DNA of 64,000 bases from positions 166,792,855-166,856,854 of the forward strand of contig NC_056524.1 of assembly GCF_019175285.1 (NCBI RefSeq), given 5' to 3'. The translations under genes were made by a program, and so were the position numbers. This DNA is from Sceloporus undulatus (lineage: Eukaryota; Chordata; Lepidosauria; Squamata; Phrynosomatidae). Positions 33,878-46,066 of the stretch are shown one piece after another; the first letter of the stretch is position 1; each line of letters starts with the position of its first letter. The notes beneath the pieces were generated by a model, which ran no database searches, had not been told where the DNA came from, and saw only the letters and a list, made by a program, of their open reading frames with translations.

Positions 33878-36800
33878 CAGTGTTGGGGACACACAGTGCT
33901 AGGTAGCTCTCTAGTAGAGATATAAAGACTGTCTGCATTTTTCTCATTTTCAATGAAAAACGGAACCTTGACCTATTTTTGCATATTTTGAGCATTTGGG
34001 GATTGTCTTGTGAAAAAATCCTTTCTGCAAAATGCATTATATTCAGTATAAAATATGTTTTCAGTTATATGTGTGTCAAATGCAATATGCTTTTGTACAA
34101 AAGATTTTTTCCTAGAAAGTCCCAACATCCCAAAAGTCATGCTGAAAGAGATAACCACTCATAATCTCACTCAACAGAGAGGGGAAAATGCACATTTTCT
34201 TTTCCTGTGAGTATGCGACATACAAAAATTTACATCCTTGCATCCTATCATGGTCTCACCATCAATTATATATTCCTGGATTGCCTAGCTGGTTTGGAAT
34301 TTGGTGGCACTAATCTATAACAGTCCTGTTTCTTCTTGTCTGAGTGTTCTTAGAAGATGGTGCCTCAGTATTGTTGCTCAGGCCTTCGGTCTGTGTAGTT
34401 TCTGTAGAGCTCTGTTTTGTTCTCCATGTTCATACATACATGAAGCCACTGGGGAGGTCATCCAGACTTCAATGGTAGTGTCTTATCAAGATGCTGATGA
34501 TAGTCAGCCTCATGTCTTTTTTTAAAGAAATGTAATGCAAGGAATGCTATGAAAGTCATAAACTTTTCCCTAGATACATTAAGAAAATAGAAGTGGAGGA
34601 AGAGAATGAAATTTCAGTTGAGACAATATAATGGTACTGTTGACTAGTGTGCAATCTAACCTGGAACAGAGGATGCAACAGTGCTCCCTCTTAAACATCA
34701 GGGACTCAGCTTTGGGTTTTATGGTATATAGCTCATGAGTCCATGGTATATAATGATGGCTTAATCACTTAGGACAGTGTTTCTCATGGCATCTGATATG
34801 GGGAGGAAAGAGATTGCTAGGGACCAGCACCATATTTGTGTCCATGGGCTACAGCTCAACATTACTTTAGGATGTAATGGGTGTTCACTAATTTATTTCA
34901 GGATGAATACCACTTGCCTATCTAGCACAACGTGGTGGAAAGCAATAGTGAATTATTTAAACCCAGAGCTTTCTTTAAAGGGGATTGTGCCACAGTTAAA
35001 GCATGGTCCTACTGTTAGACAGAATAAAACAGCTTTTTCAGGCAACTCATTTTGGATGTTATAAAAAGTGTGAGCAAAGTGCTACTTATTTAATTTATCA
35101 CAATCAAATCACTCAAATACTGCCAGAGAGAAGACTTCAGATGCCAAAAGAAACTGGCTTGGTATGAGCACCATTCACCTTGATTTGAATGGGAAATGAG
35201 GGTGCATTAGCTACTCCACTTTAAGCAGCAAAATGTCTTACTCATTACACCTTTATGTGATAGAGCTAGCTGGGAATTGGTGGCATGGAATGGGAATAGA
35301 TTCAGAGCTTGAATCTCGACTTATTTCAATTCTTCACATGCACAAAATGAGCTTTGATTGTTGCAGATACAATAATTTTGTGGAATTTAATAAAAACCAT
35401 GCCATGTTTTCTTGGAGGGGGGCACTTGCTGAGCATCAGAGAGAGGCAACAGTAGTCCTTTGATCCTCCAACTTCACTCACCTTTGGTTGACTTTGCTGT
35501 TAGTTTAACTTTATTTTGCTTAGGCTACTTTACAAAATGAGTTCTTCTAAGTTTTATGCATGTGCTTAGGTCCACCTCATCCCATCTTAAATTAGTTGTC
35601 ACACTTTTGCTTTAAAAATTAAGTTCTGACTCCCTTTCCTTTTTCATCATTACTGTGCAATTCAGTGCATGACTAGAAACCATGGTTCAGACTAGACACA
35701 CTTACTAAGACTGTATAATTCTGTATATGTAAGGTGAAGTATATGTTGGTTTAAAAATCCAATTTAATCTCTCTTTTGAGTGCTTGTGAATGTGCATTTA
35801 ATTCTACTGGAAAGGATGTACTATACAATCTCTTCATCAAAGCAGTAAACACCTACTCTGTTGTTGCATATTTATGGTGAAGAAAGATAACTCTTATTTT
35901 ATTGCTCACTTGATTCACATTTTTAATTGAGAAAGAAGTATATTATTGTCCTTTATAAATAGCAGCTTCATTTCCCCCTAAGTTAACTATTTATCATTAT
36001 CAAGCAACTATTCCTGTTCTTTTTACCATTAGTTTAACAAAAACACGAGTTATCCCTGCAATAGTGGTTGGTGGCCAGTATCATAGCCACTGAGAGGGAG
36101 AATGTCTTTCTTTTACTCCTAATAAGACCAAAGTACACTTTGGTGGGGCTGAGCAGGCTCAGAATAATTGCAGTGAAAATGGAAGCAAACCTCTGTCCAC
36201 TTCCAGTTGAATATTTGCTCTTCCTGAAGAGAGAGAGATTGGTAAATTGTCAGAGTATTCTCCCTCCTTCCCTCCCAGTCAATATCTACCACTGCTACTT
36301 GTGTGTCTGGTACCCTACTGATTTCACTCTTAGTTGGTGTAATTCTTCAAATGTAGAAGTTAGGAATCATCTTGTGCTGCAAGAAGGCATTCCAATACTA
36401 GGGAGACAGTGCCAGGACAAAAGAAGCATGAATTGCAGTCAATGACTTTTAAGAATTGTGGTTTTAGAAACAGAGAAAGCTTTACAACTGTATAGCACAA
36501 AACTATTGAAGTTACCTGTCTGAAATTTAATTGGATTAATCCCCTCCTTAGGTTTTACCAGTCCTCCAAATTTTATAGAGATGCATGAAAAAGACTTTTA
36601 AAAAAAGAGGTTACAGTCATTTTGGTTTCCTGATGTAAATCAATGAGGGCAGATGGCTGAATTGAATTTCCAAATCTTGATTTGAGGAAGGTATCACATC
36701 ACACTGGGTCTGAATCAATCCAGACTGAATGAGGCCTAGAATTTAATCACAGAAACTGTCCTCAACTGAATCAGATGATCCAAACACCTAGTCTATACTG

Positions 36801-37990
36801 ACTGACTGGAGTTTTTCAGCCAAGGGTCTTTCCCAATCCTACCTGGAAAGCTTTGTACTGAAAGCATGTCCCTTATCTCTGAGCTACTGCTTAGATCCCA
36901 GTCACTGGAATTGCAATAAGATTGCTGAGTCTAACCTGAAATTCTTGATTTATACTGATGTGGCAATGTCTATACTCAATGCTGCTTTGGTCAGTTCCCT
37001 TCTTCACTGCTTTGTTACATGTGAACTTTGCTGGATATAGGCCCCTTGGTGTTACATATGAGTAAAGTATGAACCAGGTGACAAATACTAAGGAGATGTC
37101 TGAAGTCTTGAAAAAGGAATTGGGAAGTATCCATTAATATAAATTTGACCACCTTGGTATAAATTATTAGAACATTGTGGTGTACAATTCAATTGAACAT
37201 TGTTGGATGTTCTTGAGAAAAGGAGCAATTTCTTTTCTAAACATTTATTTGGGATTTTGTGTTTTTTCCTGAAAAAGTATTTCATTTCTTTAATGTGATA
37301 TTCGGGGCTTTTAATTTTAATAAACATTTATTACAATTGTGTTGCATGATTTACAAGTTCCAGCAGTTTAATATCCTTTCCCCCAAATATCTACCATATT
37401 AATAAAACAAGCAGAGTTTAAATTTGTTGTAATTTTGGCAGCTATTTAAAATTCTGTGTTTTGACACCTGCTTCTAGGAAATAGCATAATGATAATCCCA
37501 ACAGTGGAAAGCAGCTTTCTGTTGAAGTGATTGTGACTTAACAGATTTCAAATTAATTAAACTATGAAAACACCAGACTACATTTTATATTCTTCAATCT
37601 TCACATTGTAATTTTTGGAAAATGTTAATCGCAAAGTAGCAGAGAATCAGCCCAGTATACTTTTAAAAAATATTTTACTGTATTTCTCTTCAAACACCCT
37701 GGTAAACTCAAAAGGAGTGATTAGCTCAAAGGTGGGTTTTTCTTCAAGCTTACTGAAAGGTAATATATAATTATCAAGGGTGATTGTGAAGTATTAATAT
37801 ACTTAAGATTATTATAAAGCAAAAACATACGAATCAACGAAATTCCACAATACCCAAATACACTGAACTACCAAATATATGTTCAAACGAAGTGAAACAT
37901 TTATTTTATAGAGCTGTCATTCATCCTTATTTGCAAATACGATAAATTTGTTGGGACAACTTTTAATACAGCAATTTTCCCCCATCTGTA
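33878..37990. other. 4.1 kb block without recognisable repeat or gene
   Basis: I see no LINE, SINE, MITE or microsatellite here, and no frame with domain character. Open frames such as 36068-36445 (125 codons) have no motif, strong start context or splice-site pattern that would make them exons. It is one of two repeat-poor blocks in the window, the other being 47376-51140. Confidence 0.5.
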
Positions 37991-37999
37991 CATGATAGT

Positions 38000-39035
38000 T
38001 GGCTAAAACTTGGGGACCATTATTTACCATTCTTCAAACATTTTTCAGTAAATGTCTAGTGGTGAGTCTGGAGACGAAGCTTGCCTGCAGGTGCCTTCTT
38101 ACAAAGAGAGAAGAGCCGAGAGTTCTTGCAGACGCAGATCACAGAGGATTGCCGAGAGGCAATCAGTCAACCAGCCTCAGGTGGCACGAGGGAGAGTTTC
38201 CCTTACTTAAGTGGGAGAGAGACTAATGCTGGTTGCTAGAGTTTATTGCATGATCCCTCGGCGTGATTGCTGCTAGCTCCTAGTATCTAGATTCTCTGTT
38301 ACCTTGACCTCGGACCGGACTTCGTTATCTCTTGGCTGTTTTGACCCTGGACTGTTTGACTACGCTGTTTCCCGGTATCCTGACTTCGGCTTGACTTTCG
38401 GAACGTTGGAATCTCTGGAATCCTGACTTCGGCTCGTATTCTTGACCTGCCCTTGGACTGCTTCTTTGCTGGGTCTGCTTTACTTCCACTGAACTAAAGG
38501 CTCTGTAATCAGCTACGGTCAGTGTTGCTGGCAGCTTTCCCGGACACTAAATGGCTTGGGTCCAGGGTACTTGGAGGACCGTCTCTCCCCATATAATCCG
38601 CCCCGCACACTCAGAACATCTGGGACAAATTTGTTGGAGGTCCCTAAATTCCTTCTGGCGAGGACCTCACAGAGGGCTTTTACTATTGTCGCCCCCTCAT
38701 TGTGGAATAAGCTTCCTGTAGAGCTCCGTTCCTCTGCATCATTAGTTTCTTTTAAGAAACAATTAAAAACGCATCTATTCCAGCTGGCTTTTTCACTTTA
38801 GTTAATACTGTTTCTTCTCTGCTCCTTGTCTCTTTGTTTTTTTTTTGACCCCAGACTAGTGCAAACATTGTTTTTTATTGCCCCTGGTGAATGCGATTTG
38901 TATAGATTCCCGTTCATACCCCTTGTAATGATGTTTTTAAATTTTTATATTGTGATGTTTTTAACTGTATTTTATTATTCATCATCTTGTAAGCCGCCTT
39001 GATCATGCATTTGGAAAGGCTGGGTAAAAATAAAA

Positions 39036-39074
<39 letters not shown>
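38000..39074 (+). mobile_element. L2 LINE 3' end, interrupted by an LTR-like segment
   Basis: From 38547 the conceptual protein reads GPGYLEDRLSPYNPPRTLRT, NLLEVPKFLLARTSQRAF and FTIVAPSLWNKLPVELRSSA, ending with FKKQLKTHLFQLAF. That is the C-terminal end of L2-clade reverse transcriptase. The 3' untranslated part contains 'cttgtaagccgccttgatca' and ends in 'ggctgggtaaaaataaaaat' and an ATT microsatellite (39035-39074). Sequence just left of 38053 ('acatttttcag') may be its upstream part, but that is weak. Confidence 0.85.
38053..38546 (+). mobile_element. Possible solo LTR inserted in L2
   Basis: A 494 bp segment that begins TGTC and ends GGACA. It sits between possible L2 sequence and clear L2 sequence and is flanked by GTAAA and CTAAA, a 5 bp repeat with one change. 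The right part repeats 'tgacttcggct'-like words. Ends of TG...CA with a 5 bp duplication fit an LTR, perhaps Ty3/Gypsy-like. No internal region is present. The alternative is a retrotransposition chimera joined to a 5'-truncated L2. Confidence 0.4.
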
Positions 39075-39080
<6 letters not shown>

Positions 39081-40987
39081 TAGGATAAATTGCATTAAAA
39101 TGCATAGAGGTATGCGTAAACATGAACAAAAATGAGTCACAAACTGATATGGAAACAGGCCAGAATGAATTTAGACTTCTTAAAATCTTACAGCTAAAGA
39201 AAGCAATGAAGATTTCTCCATTCCTATCCAACATACCCTTTTCTGCTACAGAAACCAACTTGAAACAGGGTGGGGGGGGGGATGATGTGCTTCAGAAAAT
39301 AGCTAGGTGGATGAGCATCTAACTATTTACCCACTTTCAACACTTTTCCTGTTCCTATAATCATCCTCTTTTGAAATAGATTTTCCCAGCAGAAAAAAGT
39401 GTCATTTGGCTTACTTATACATGCATTTGTGTAGCGACTATAGTCAGGAGCACAGCTTGCATCAACTAATCTATAAACTTTACACAAGGCTTTTTTTTTA
39501 AAAGAAGGCATTCATTATAATTTGCAAAAACTTTTTGAATTCAGCTTCCAAATTTCTGATGCTTATAATCATAGATTATTATACACAGAGAGAGATTAAT
39601 ACACACTCACTCATTCACTCCCACACACAGGTGGGTCTGGTAATAACATTATAAAGGTTTCTGCTGGATATAAGTACATTGCAAATGCACCCTCTCCCAA
39701 CAGGGAAGGAATGGCCCTTTATTGCTATAGAAGCCATGCTTGGAATTAAAATTCATATAAGGATACAGTGGTAAAGGAAGAGTGGCTGTAATATTCATTG
39801 TTCTGTATCTACCTAACTACTGCTAGATCACTTGTGATGAAACATAGCATTCTCATGTTAAGGAAAAAGATGACTGAAAAGATATTCAGAATTGGTTTAA
39901 TTCTAGGAAACAGATGAATTCATGCAGAAATTGGAAGTAACATGTTGAAGCAGAAATTGGAAGTAACATGTTGAAGCAGTACTGAAAAATTATCCCTTAA
40001 CATTTTGAAACTACTGTATTACAAACATGGCTTTGGGAAGTGGCAAACACCTTATTACTTCCAAAATTATGTTTGATGAATCATTTGGGGGTATTTTTTT
40101 TAAAAAAGGTTCATCTTTAAGGGTCATTTAAAAGGGTCATACATATTTTAAACTTGTAAAAAAAACCACTTGTGTTAACATACTCACATGTTGCTCTTTA
40201 GACATAAATGTGTTCAAAGTCTAAAACAATGTTCCAAATTTGGAACTTTGCACCATCCTGATATTGTGAAATTGCCAAAACAAAAGAATTTCTGGAATGC
40301 TAATTTTCAACCATTGCTTGGTAGTCTCTATAGGATTACTGTAATGTGTTATACATGAGCATACCTTTGAAAATGAATCAGAACTTGACCTGGACTACAA
40401 AAAGGCCACAAGCTTGTTAACAGGAGCTGATCATACCATGCCCTTACTTTGTGATTGGCATGGACTTACACTCTATTTCTGGATCCTATTCAATATCATG
40501 TTAAATGTGAAATTATCTTCTCCCTTATATTTCTCCCTGGACCCTAAAATCATTTTTAGAGACCTTATTACAATTGGCCTTGCCAAATGAGATGATTCAG
40601 GTGGCTCCTAAGCCCTTTCAGACATGGCAGTATTCATCAACCTCAGTGCAAGTTGCCATATTACACCTGAAACTCATTGCAATAAGAAATGCACATTGTT
40701 TTGAGAATTCACATATTTGTGAGGCTTAGGGACATTTTGGAGCAATAAAAGATGCATAGTCAACCTTTATTAGGCATAGAAAAACAACATGCATTTACAA
40801 TAAAAATTTATATAAGGATGCATAGTGTCACATGTAAATGCCCACAATTCACAGTTGAGGAAAAAAAATATAAGCGAAGTCCTTTAAACAATGGGAGGAA
40901 ATACATACATGAATCTCTCACTAATAGGTCACCATCAGTGAAAGTTCATTTGGTGGCAATTAAAAACAACAAAACTCAGGCTTCTGT
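39075..40987. other. No gene; one short tandem duplication
   Basis: Non-coding. A 26 bp unit starting 'gcagaaattggaagtaacat' is present twice in tandem at 39924-39975. I recognise nothing else. Confidence 0.5.
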
Positions 40988-41199
40988 GTGGTGGTGGTGT
41001 GCCTTCAAGTTGTTTCTGACTTACAGTGACTCTTAAGGCAAACCTATAATGAGGTCTTCTTTGCAAGATTTATTCACAGGAGGTTTGCCTTTGCCTTCCT
41101 CTGCGGCTGGGAGAGTGTGATTTGTCCTAGGTCACCCGGTGGGTTTCCATGGCTGAGTGGGGAATTCAGCACCTCAACCACTATGCCTTTCCAGCTCTC
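40988..41199 (-). mobile_element. ACA-tailed tRNA SINE
   Basis: 'gtgtgccttcaagttgtttc', 'aggaggtttgcctttgcctt', 'ggtcacccggtgggtttcc' and 'ctcaaccactatgcc' follow the family in order on the minus strand. The box B region (about 41160-41175) is shortened. Otherwise the copy is near full length. Confidence 0.85.
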
Positions 41200-42104
41200 T
41201 TCTGTGTGTATACAGGTCTAACGTAAGATTATCAAATAAATGATTTTATTTTAGGTTGTCCAGCAATCGTATGATATAGGATGCTAGAAAAATGCTTTGA
41301 AATTAATAAATAGAATTTTAAAAAGAGGGGTGCAAGGATATTCTCCACAGATCCTTTTATGTTTTTTTCCTCCAATGTTTGCCCTCGCTGGCTTCTGCTG
41401 ACCATTTGAGACCAGAGAGAAGGTTTGGAAATGCCTGCTTACTCAGCAGTATATTTTCACTTCCATGAATGACTGTTGTTTCAACTTAAATTCAAGTGAG
41501 TTGGCTTTCTGAGTCTATAACTCTTGTATATGGGTAGTTGTTCATCATCCTGTCATCTGATTATACTGGACCACTATATTTTATTATATAGTGGTTTGGT
41601 GCATGATTATTTGTTGGAATTGTTTACAACTCAAACAGCAATATTTTGCCAGTTTCTAGTATTAGAGTGCTACAGTGCTTTTTGAAAAACATGAAATAAC
41701 AGCCAAAGGTCACCACAGTTACTTTTTGAGCATCCATAGTGAAAGATGATTTAGCATTCTTGTTATTATTATTACTGCATTTGAGAAGACTAGAGGTTTG
41801 TAAAATGATTACCTATAAGCATAAAATATGTCCATATAAATGAGGAAGATGGCTAGTGCTTCGTTTTTGCCAGAATGGTTTTGATTCACTTTTTTCTCTC
41901 TGAATATGTAAATCAGCTAGTCTAAAAGACATGTCTGAAGCATGGAGAGTTTTCATAGGTTATTATTAAAAGTACCAAGGAAGAGGAATACTTTTATATC
42001 TATGTATAATGCATTGCTTTAAGGAAACTATTTTAAACAAAAGACCCTTACATTAAGAAATAGAAAGAAAAACACACAGAGAGAGATAGCTGCAGGACTT
42101 ACCC
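41200..42104. other. No gene or repeat recognised
   Basis: A/T-rich non-coding sequence. Confidence 0.5.
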
Positions 42105-42760
42105 ATGGCTTGCAGAGTGAGGGCCTGTGCCATTGCTTTCTCCTTCTCACAGGCCCCTGTGCCATTCAAGAGTGGGGCCTGGGGTGCTGGCACCCAATTG
42201 GTTGAGTACAGGCCGGATCTGATTAAAGACTACACTGGGCAGTCTTCAATCAGTATTTATTCCCCACATGGCTGTCCAACCCGGCCAGTCATTCTTAGGA
42301 GCCTTCCCTCCCATTTTTTTTCTGTGTATTTGATCGCTATTGTCATGACTGTTTGGGATGGAGCATGGGATTGGGATCCAGGTAGGGTGTCAGTATCCTG
42401 GAAAGAGTACAGATAGGGGACTCTTAGGGGGCTTGTGGTATGTGTGCCAGAGATGGCCTGCCCCCATCAAAGGGATGGATCCATTTCTGGAGCCCCCCCC
42501 CCCACTCAAGTGGAGGCACCAGGAGGGTCTCACCTGGGCAGGCATGATCTGGTGCTCCACTTCCATTCTTTGGTGCAGGGTGGAACTTTGGTTCATCGAG
42601 CAGTATGCAGGCTGCTCGATGCCTGGATCCTATTCCATGCACGTGCCAACTACTGCAGCTGTATTCAATAAATAGTTGTGGCCTTTTGCTTCCAAGGTTT
42701 ATGGTTATCTGGTATTTTTTCTGGCATCACAACCTTGCCCCTGGGCAAGCAAAGAGAGAG
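42105..42760 (+). mobile_element. LTR-like fossil, tentative
   Basis: A G+C-richer block that ends with AATAAA (about 42668) followed by 'tagttgtggccttttgcttc', close to the corresponding part of 32040-32905. That shared poly(A) neighbourhood suggests related LTR-type elements. No coding region, partner repeat or defined termini are visible. The rest of the block is not alignable by eye to the other copy. It looks old and partial. Confidence 0.35.
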
Positions 42761-44393
42761 AGAGAAGCTATAGTTTTACCTAGTTGTGATTTTGCCTTCT
42801 CAAAAAATAAAGAGAGAATTAAGGAATATAAAATTAAAATGTATTAAAAATTAATCAAAGGTTAATTAAAGATTAATCAAGGAGAGAGGCCCCAGGAAGC
42901 ATTCTCATTTTCTTCCTTACTACATATAATGAGTGCCTGAAGGAAGAACGAGGAACCATAATATGGATGAATTAAAATCTCTTGATTAGAACTGTATTTC
43001 ATACTTCTGGTCATGGAATTCAGCCTTTTACAAATACCTTGTGGATTAAGAAAGGCTCATGTGGTGGATAATTTATTTGTATCCTAACAGGCAAGTAATG
43101 GTTTTTGGTAATTGATATGTTGATTCGTCATCATCCAGACTTTGATTTAATAGATTGTTTATATTTCAAGTTTTCCACTATTGTGCCACAAATTCATCTT
43201 CTACCTAGAATTAAATAGTAGAGTTCTCAAGTCATCTTCCTCTTAAGCATAACATAGAATGGTAGTCACTGGACAAGCTGCTTTGTTAAACAGCTACTAT
43301 GTAGTGATTACCTAAACAACCATTTTTGTGTCTTTATATGCTTTTGTGGTGTGTGACACTGGTTGATCATCTGTCCGACACTACAGTAGTGACACTATAG
43401 CTAACACATCATAGTACTATGTGGAGGAAGGCAAAGGTGAACCTCCTTGAGAAAAGTTTTTACTCAAAAGAATCCCAGGATGAGACAATCCAAAACAAAA
43501 CAAGAGACAGGGACAGGACACAAATAGAGGGGCAGGGGAAAAAAATTAAATAAGACAGGAAGCCACCCAGAAGACACATTTAAAAATGAAAAGAAAGTCT
43601 GAAGATGTGCTACACGTGTTATAAGTACATATAATGCAAGAAGCCTGAGTCAAGGGAAATGTAATAAAATGTAATAAAAAAGGAAATGGAATGTATAAAC
43701 ACAGCAGTACTAGGAGTGAGCAAGCTAAAATGGACAGGAATGGGATATTTTGAGTCTGATAACTACACAGTGTTTTACTCAGTAAATGATAAAGGGAGAA
43801 AGAATAGAGTAGTGGCAAAAGTGAGGAAAGATAGCAAACTTAGTCAAAGAATCTAGCACAAATGTGGACTGAATCATGTCAACAAGGCTTCAGGGAAATC
43901 CAATATGCACAATCATTATCCAAGGGATAGCATGTGCTTTATTGACTACAGCAAAGCCTTTGACTCCATATACCATGAAAAGCTATGAAATGTTCTCATA
44001 GAAATGGGAGTGCCACTACATCCAATAGTCCTGATACTTAATCTGTATTCAGAACAAGACGCTGCCATCAGAACTGAATATAGAGAAAAGGAATGGTTCC
44101 AAATTGGCAAAGGAGTCAGTCAAGGCTGTATACTATCACCCTATCTATTCAGCCTATATGCAGAAAATATCGTACAGAGAGCAGTCTTAGACCTAGAGGC
44201 AGATGAGCGAAGACAGGAGGAAGGAACCTGAACAATTTGAGATATGAAGTGACACAATATTGTTAGCAGAAACCAACAAAAACCTGGAACAATTACTGAA
44301 GAAGGTCAAGAGGAAAGTGCCAAGGTTGAATTAATGCTTAACATTAAGAAAACAAGGATGATGACCACAGAAGATCTACAAAAATTAATTATA

Positions 44394-44664
44394 GGCCTGA
44401 AATGCCCAGGCCAAATAAGGAAGCTTTGGGGGTGTGGTGTTGAAACATTGCACACCGCCAAAATGTCTGGAAGTTGCTTTGGCACTGTGATCCATCCTTT
44501 GAACTAGATAAAATATGAATGGATTAAATCGAACTCCTGGTGGCACCCGTTTAGGACTGTGGTGGCAGCCCACTTTGGGCATGGCCCATGCAGTCCCTGA
44601 TCCTGGCCCAATCATAGCCAGAGCAGCCAGAGGGCACTCCTTCCAGGTCAAGTGCTTCAGCCCC
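44394..44664. mobile_element. MITE inserted in the RTE LINE
   Basis: About 270 bp that interrupts the LINE between 'aaaattaattata' and 'gaaaatacggaagttg'. The left end GGCCTGAAATGCCCAGGCC is loosely inverted with the right end (reverse GGGGCTGAAGCACTTGACC). Flanking triplets ATA and TAG resemble a 3 bp T/A-rich target, so it may be Harbinger-like, related to 28827-29180. Limits are accurate to a few bases. Confidence 0.6.
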
Positions 44665-44858
44665 TAGAAAATACGGAAGTTGAAATAATGAAAGAATCCC
44701 TATATTTTAGCTCAAATATGGAATGAAGACTCCAATCAAGAAATTAAAAGCATTAATAAAAATTTATATTAAAAAAAGAAATTAGAAGACGATTAGGAAT
44801 GGGAATGGGAATGGCAGCTATGAAAGAAATAGACAGGAGCCTAAAGTGTAAAGATATA

Positions 44859-45050
44859 TAGTCAGCCCTTAATATCCATGGGGGTTCCACTTTGGACTCC
44901 CTGTGGATGAAAAAAAAACCACAGGACCTCTAGTCCCATGGTATTTAATGGCGACATGCGTGTGCAGGGCTGTTCTGCTGCAATGGTGCTTGCTGCCCAT
45001 GGATGCTTAAATCCACAGATGGTATACCCGTGGTTGGGGATGGCAGGCTG
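44859..45050. mobile_element. Short Tigger-like MITE in the RTE LINE
   Basis: 192 bp. The left end 'agtcagcccttaatatccat' resembles Tigger-type ends and the right end is 'tggcaggctg', with TA at 44857-44858 and 45051-45052. Inside, 'ggatgcttaaatccacagat' is shared with other Tigger-like copies in the window. The LINE frame resumes to the right (about 45060). Confidence 0.7.
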
Positions 45051-45510
45051 TAAGTGAAGATTTCCAAGCTATTTCATTCCCCATTACCATGTATGGATGT
45101 GAGAACTGGACAGTGAAGAAAGCCGATAGAAGGAAACCCAATTCATTTGAGATGTAGTGCTGGAGAAGAGTGCTGAGAATACCGTGAACAGTCAAGAAAA
45201 CAACCAAATGGATTCTAGACCAGATTAAGCCAAACTCTCCCTGGAAGCCAGGATGATTAAACTGAGATTGTCGTACTTGGGGCACACTGTGAGAAGGCAT
45301 GAATCATTAGGAAAGACAATGAAAAGAAAGAGAGGCAGACCACATACCAGATGGTTGTACTCAACCAGAGAGGCCACAACCACAAGACTACAGGACTTGA
45401 GCAAAGCAGTGGCGGACATGGCATCTTGGAAGTGTCTCATCCACAGGGTCACCATGAGTTGAGATTAATTCGAGGGCGGTTAACAAATGACACTACACAC
45501 ACACACATTA

Positions 45511-45785
45511 AAAATATGATTTCTGAAATGGCTGCCTCAGATGTAATCCAATAAAAATTAGGAATGCAGTGCATTCAAGTATACAGTGAAACAATTTAGT
45601 AATTAGAAAGAGGGAATGTGCAAATATATATAATTATATAGATATATATATATATAATATATAATTTTTCAAACTATCTCACTTTCTTTTAAATACTTTA
45701 TTGTCCATTGTATACTTATAATGCCGACAGTGCTAAGGTTTAAATTGGATTACACCCAAGGCAGCCATTTCAGAAATCATATTTT
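45511..45785. mobile_element. Foldback MITE with TA target site next to a LINE tail
   Basis: A 275 bp element. The left end AAAATATGATTTCTGAAATG is repeated in exact inverted form at the right, and the repeat continues with small changes for about 42 bp. Interior words also pair ('caagtatacagtg' with 'cattgtatactt'), so the whole element can fold on itself around an AT-rich centre (45620-45662). TA lies at 45509-45510 and 45786-45787. It begins directly after the AC tail of the LINE. TA targets suggest Tc1/mariner, but the ends are not those of a family I know. Confidence 0.8.
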
Positions 45786-45949
45786 TAAATTCATTCCCTT
45801 TATCCCTAAAGATTATTCAGACCTCATGAGGTTTAACTTAATTCCTCTGAAATAAATAGAAACAATCCAGCAAAAATTGTGCCTTAAGTCCCATTGATTT
45901 CAATGAAGAGATTTAGGCTACATAAAGCTTCATTTAAATCAATGTGGCT

Positions 45950-46066
45950 TATTTTTAGTAGTTTGGGTGCCACAATAAACTACAATCCCCTGGATTTCCT
46001 AGCACTGAGACAGGGCAGTTAAAGCTCTCTCAAACTGGACTATTTTTGCAGTGCATTGTGGACCAT
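45950..46066. mobile_element. Half copy of the palindromic MITE family
   Basis: 'aactacaatcccctggattt', then 'ctcaaactggactatttttg' and 'cagtgcattgtggacc' match the right half of the elements at 15066, 24738 and 33654. The left half is missing. Confidence 0.65.

Larger units (their letters stand above)
43340..45507 (+). mobile_element. RTE/Bov-B-like LINE, longest copy in the window
   Basis: Starts with the 5' region shared with 17400-17580 and 22625-22800, then part of the endonuclease (ILGVSKLKWTGMGYFESDN-like, 43705-43770). At about 43900 it jumps to the reverse transcriptase: CFIDYSKAFDSIYHEKL, then WFQIGKGVSQGCILSPYLFS (about 44094-44155). The C-terminal part follows (MYGCENWTVKKADRRK-like from about 45090, WTVKKTTKWILDQIKP-like, RPHTRWLYSTREATTTRLQD). 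The 3' end at 45470-45507 reads 'cgagggcggttaacaaatg' and an AC tail. Two internal losses, several frame breaks and two MITE insertions make it inactive. Confidence 0.92.

Noticed and set aside
36068-36445. 125-codon open frame in the repeat-poor block
   Set aside because: No motif, no family resemblance, and no convincing exon boundaries; length is within chance for a 64 kb window.
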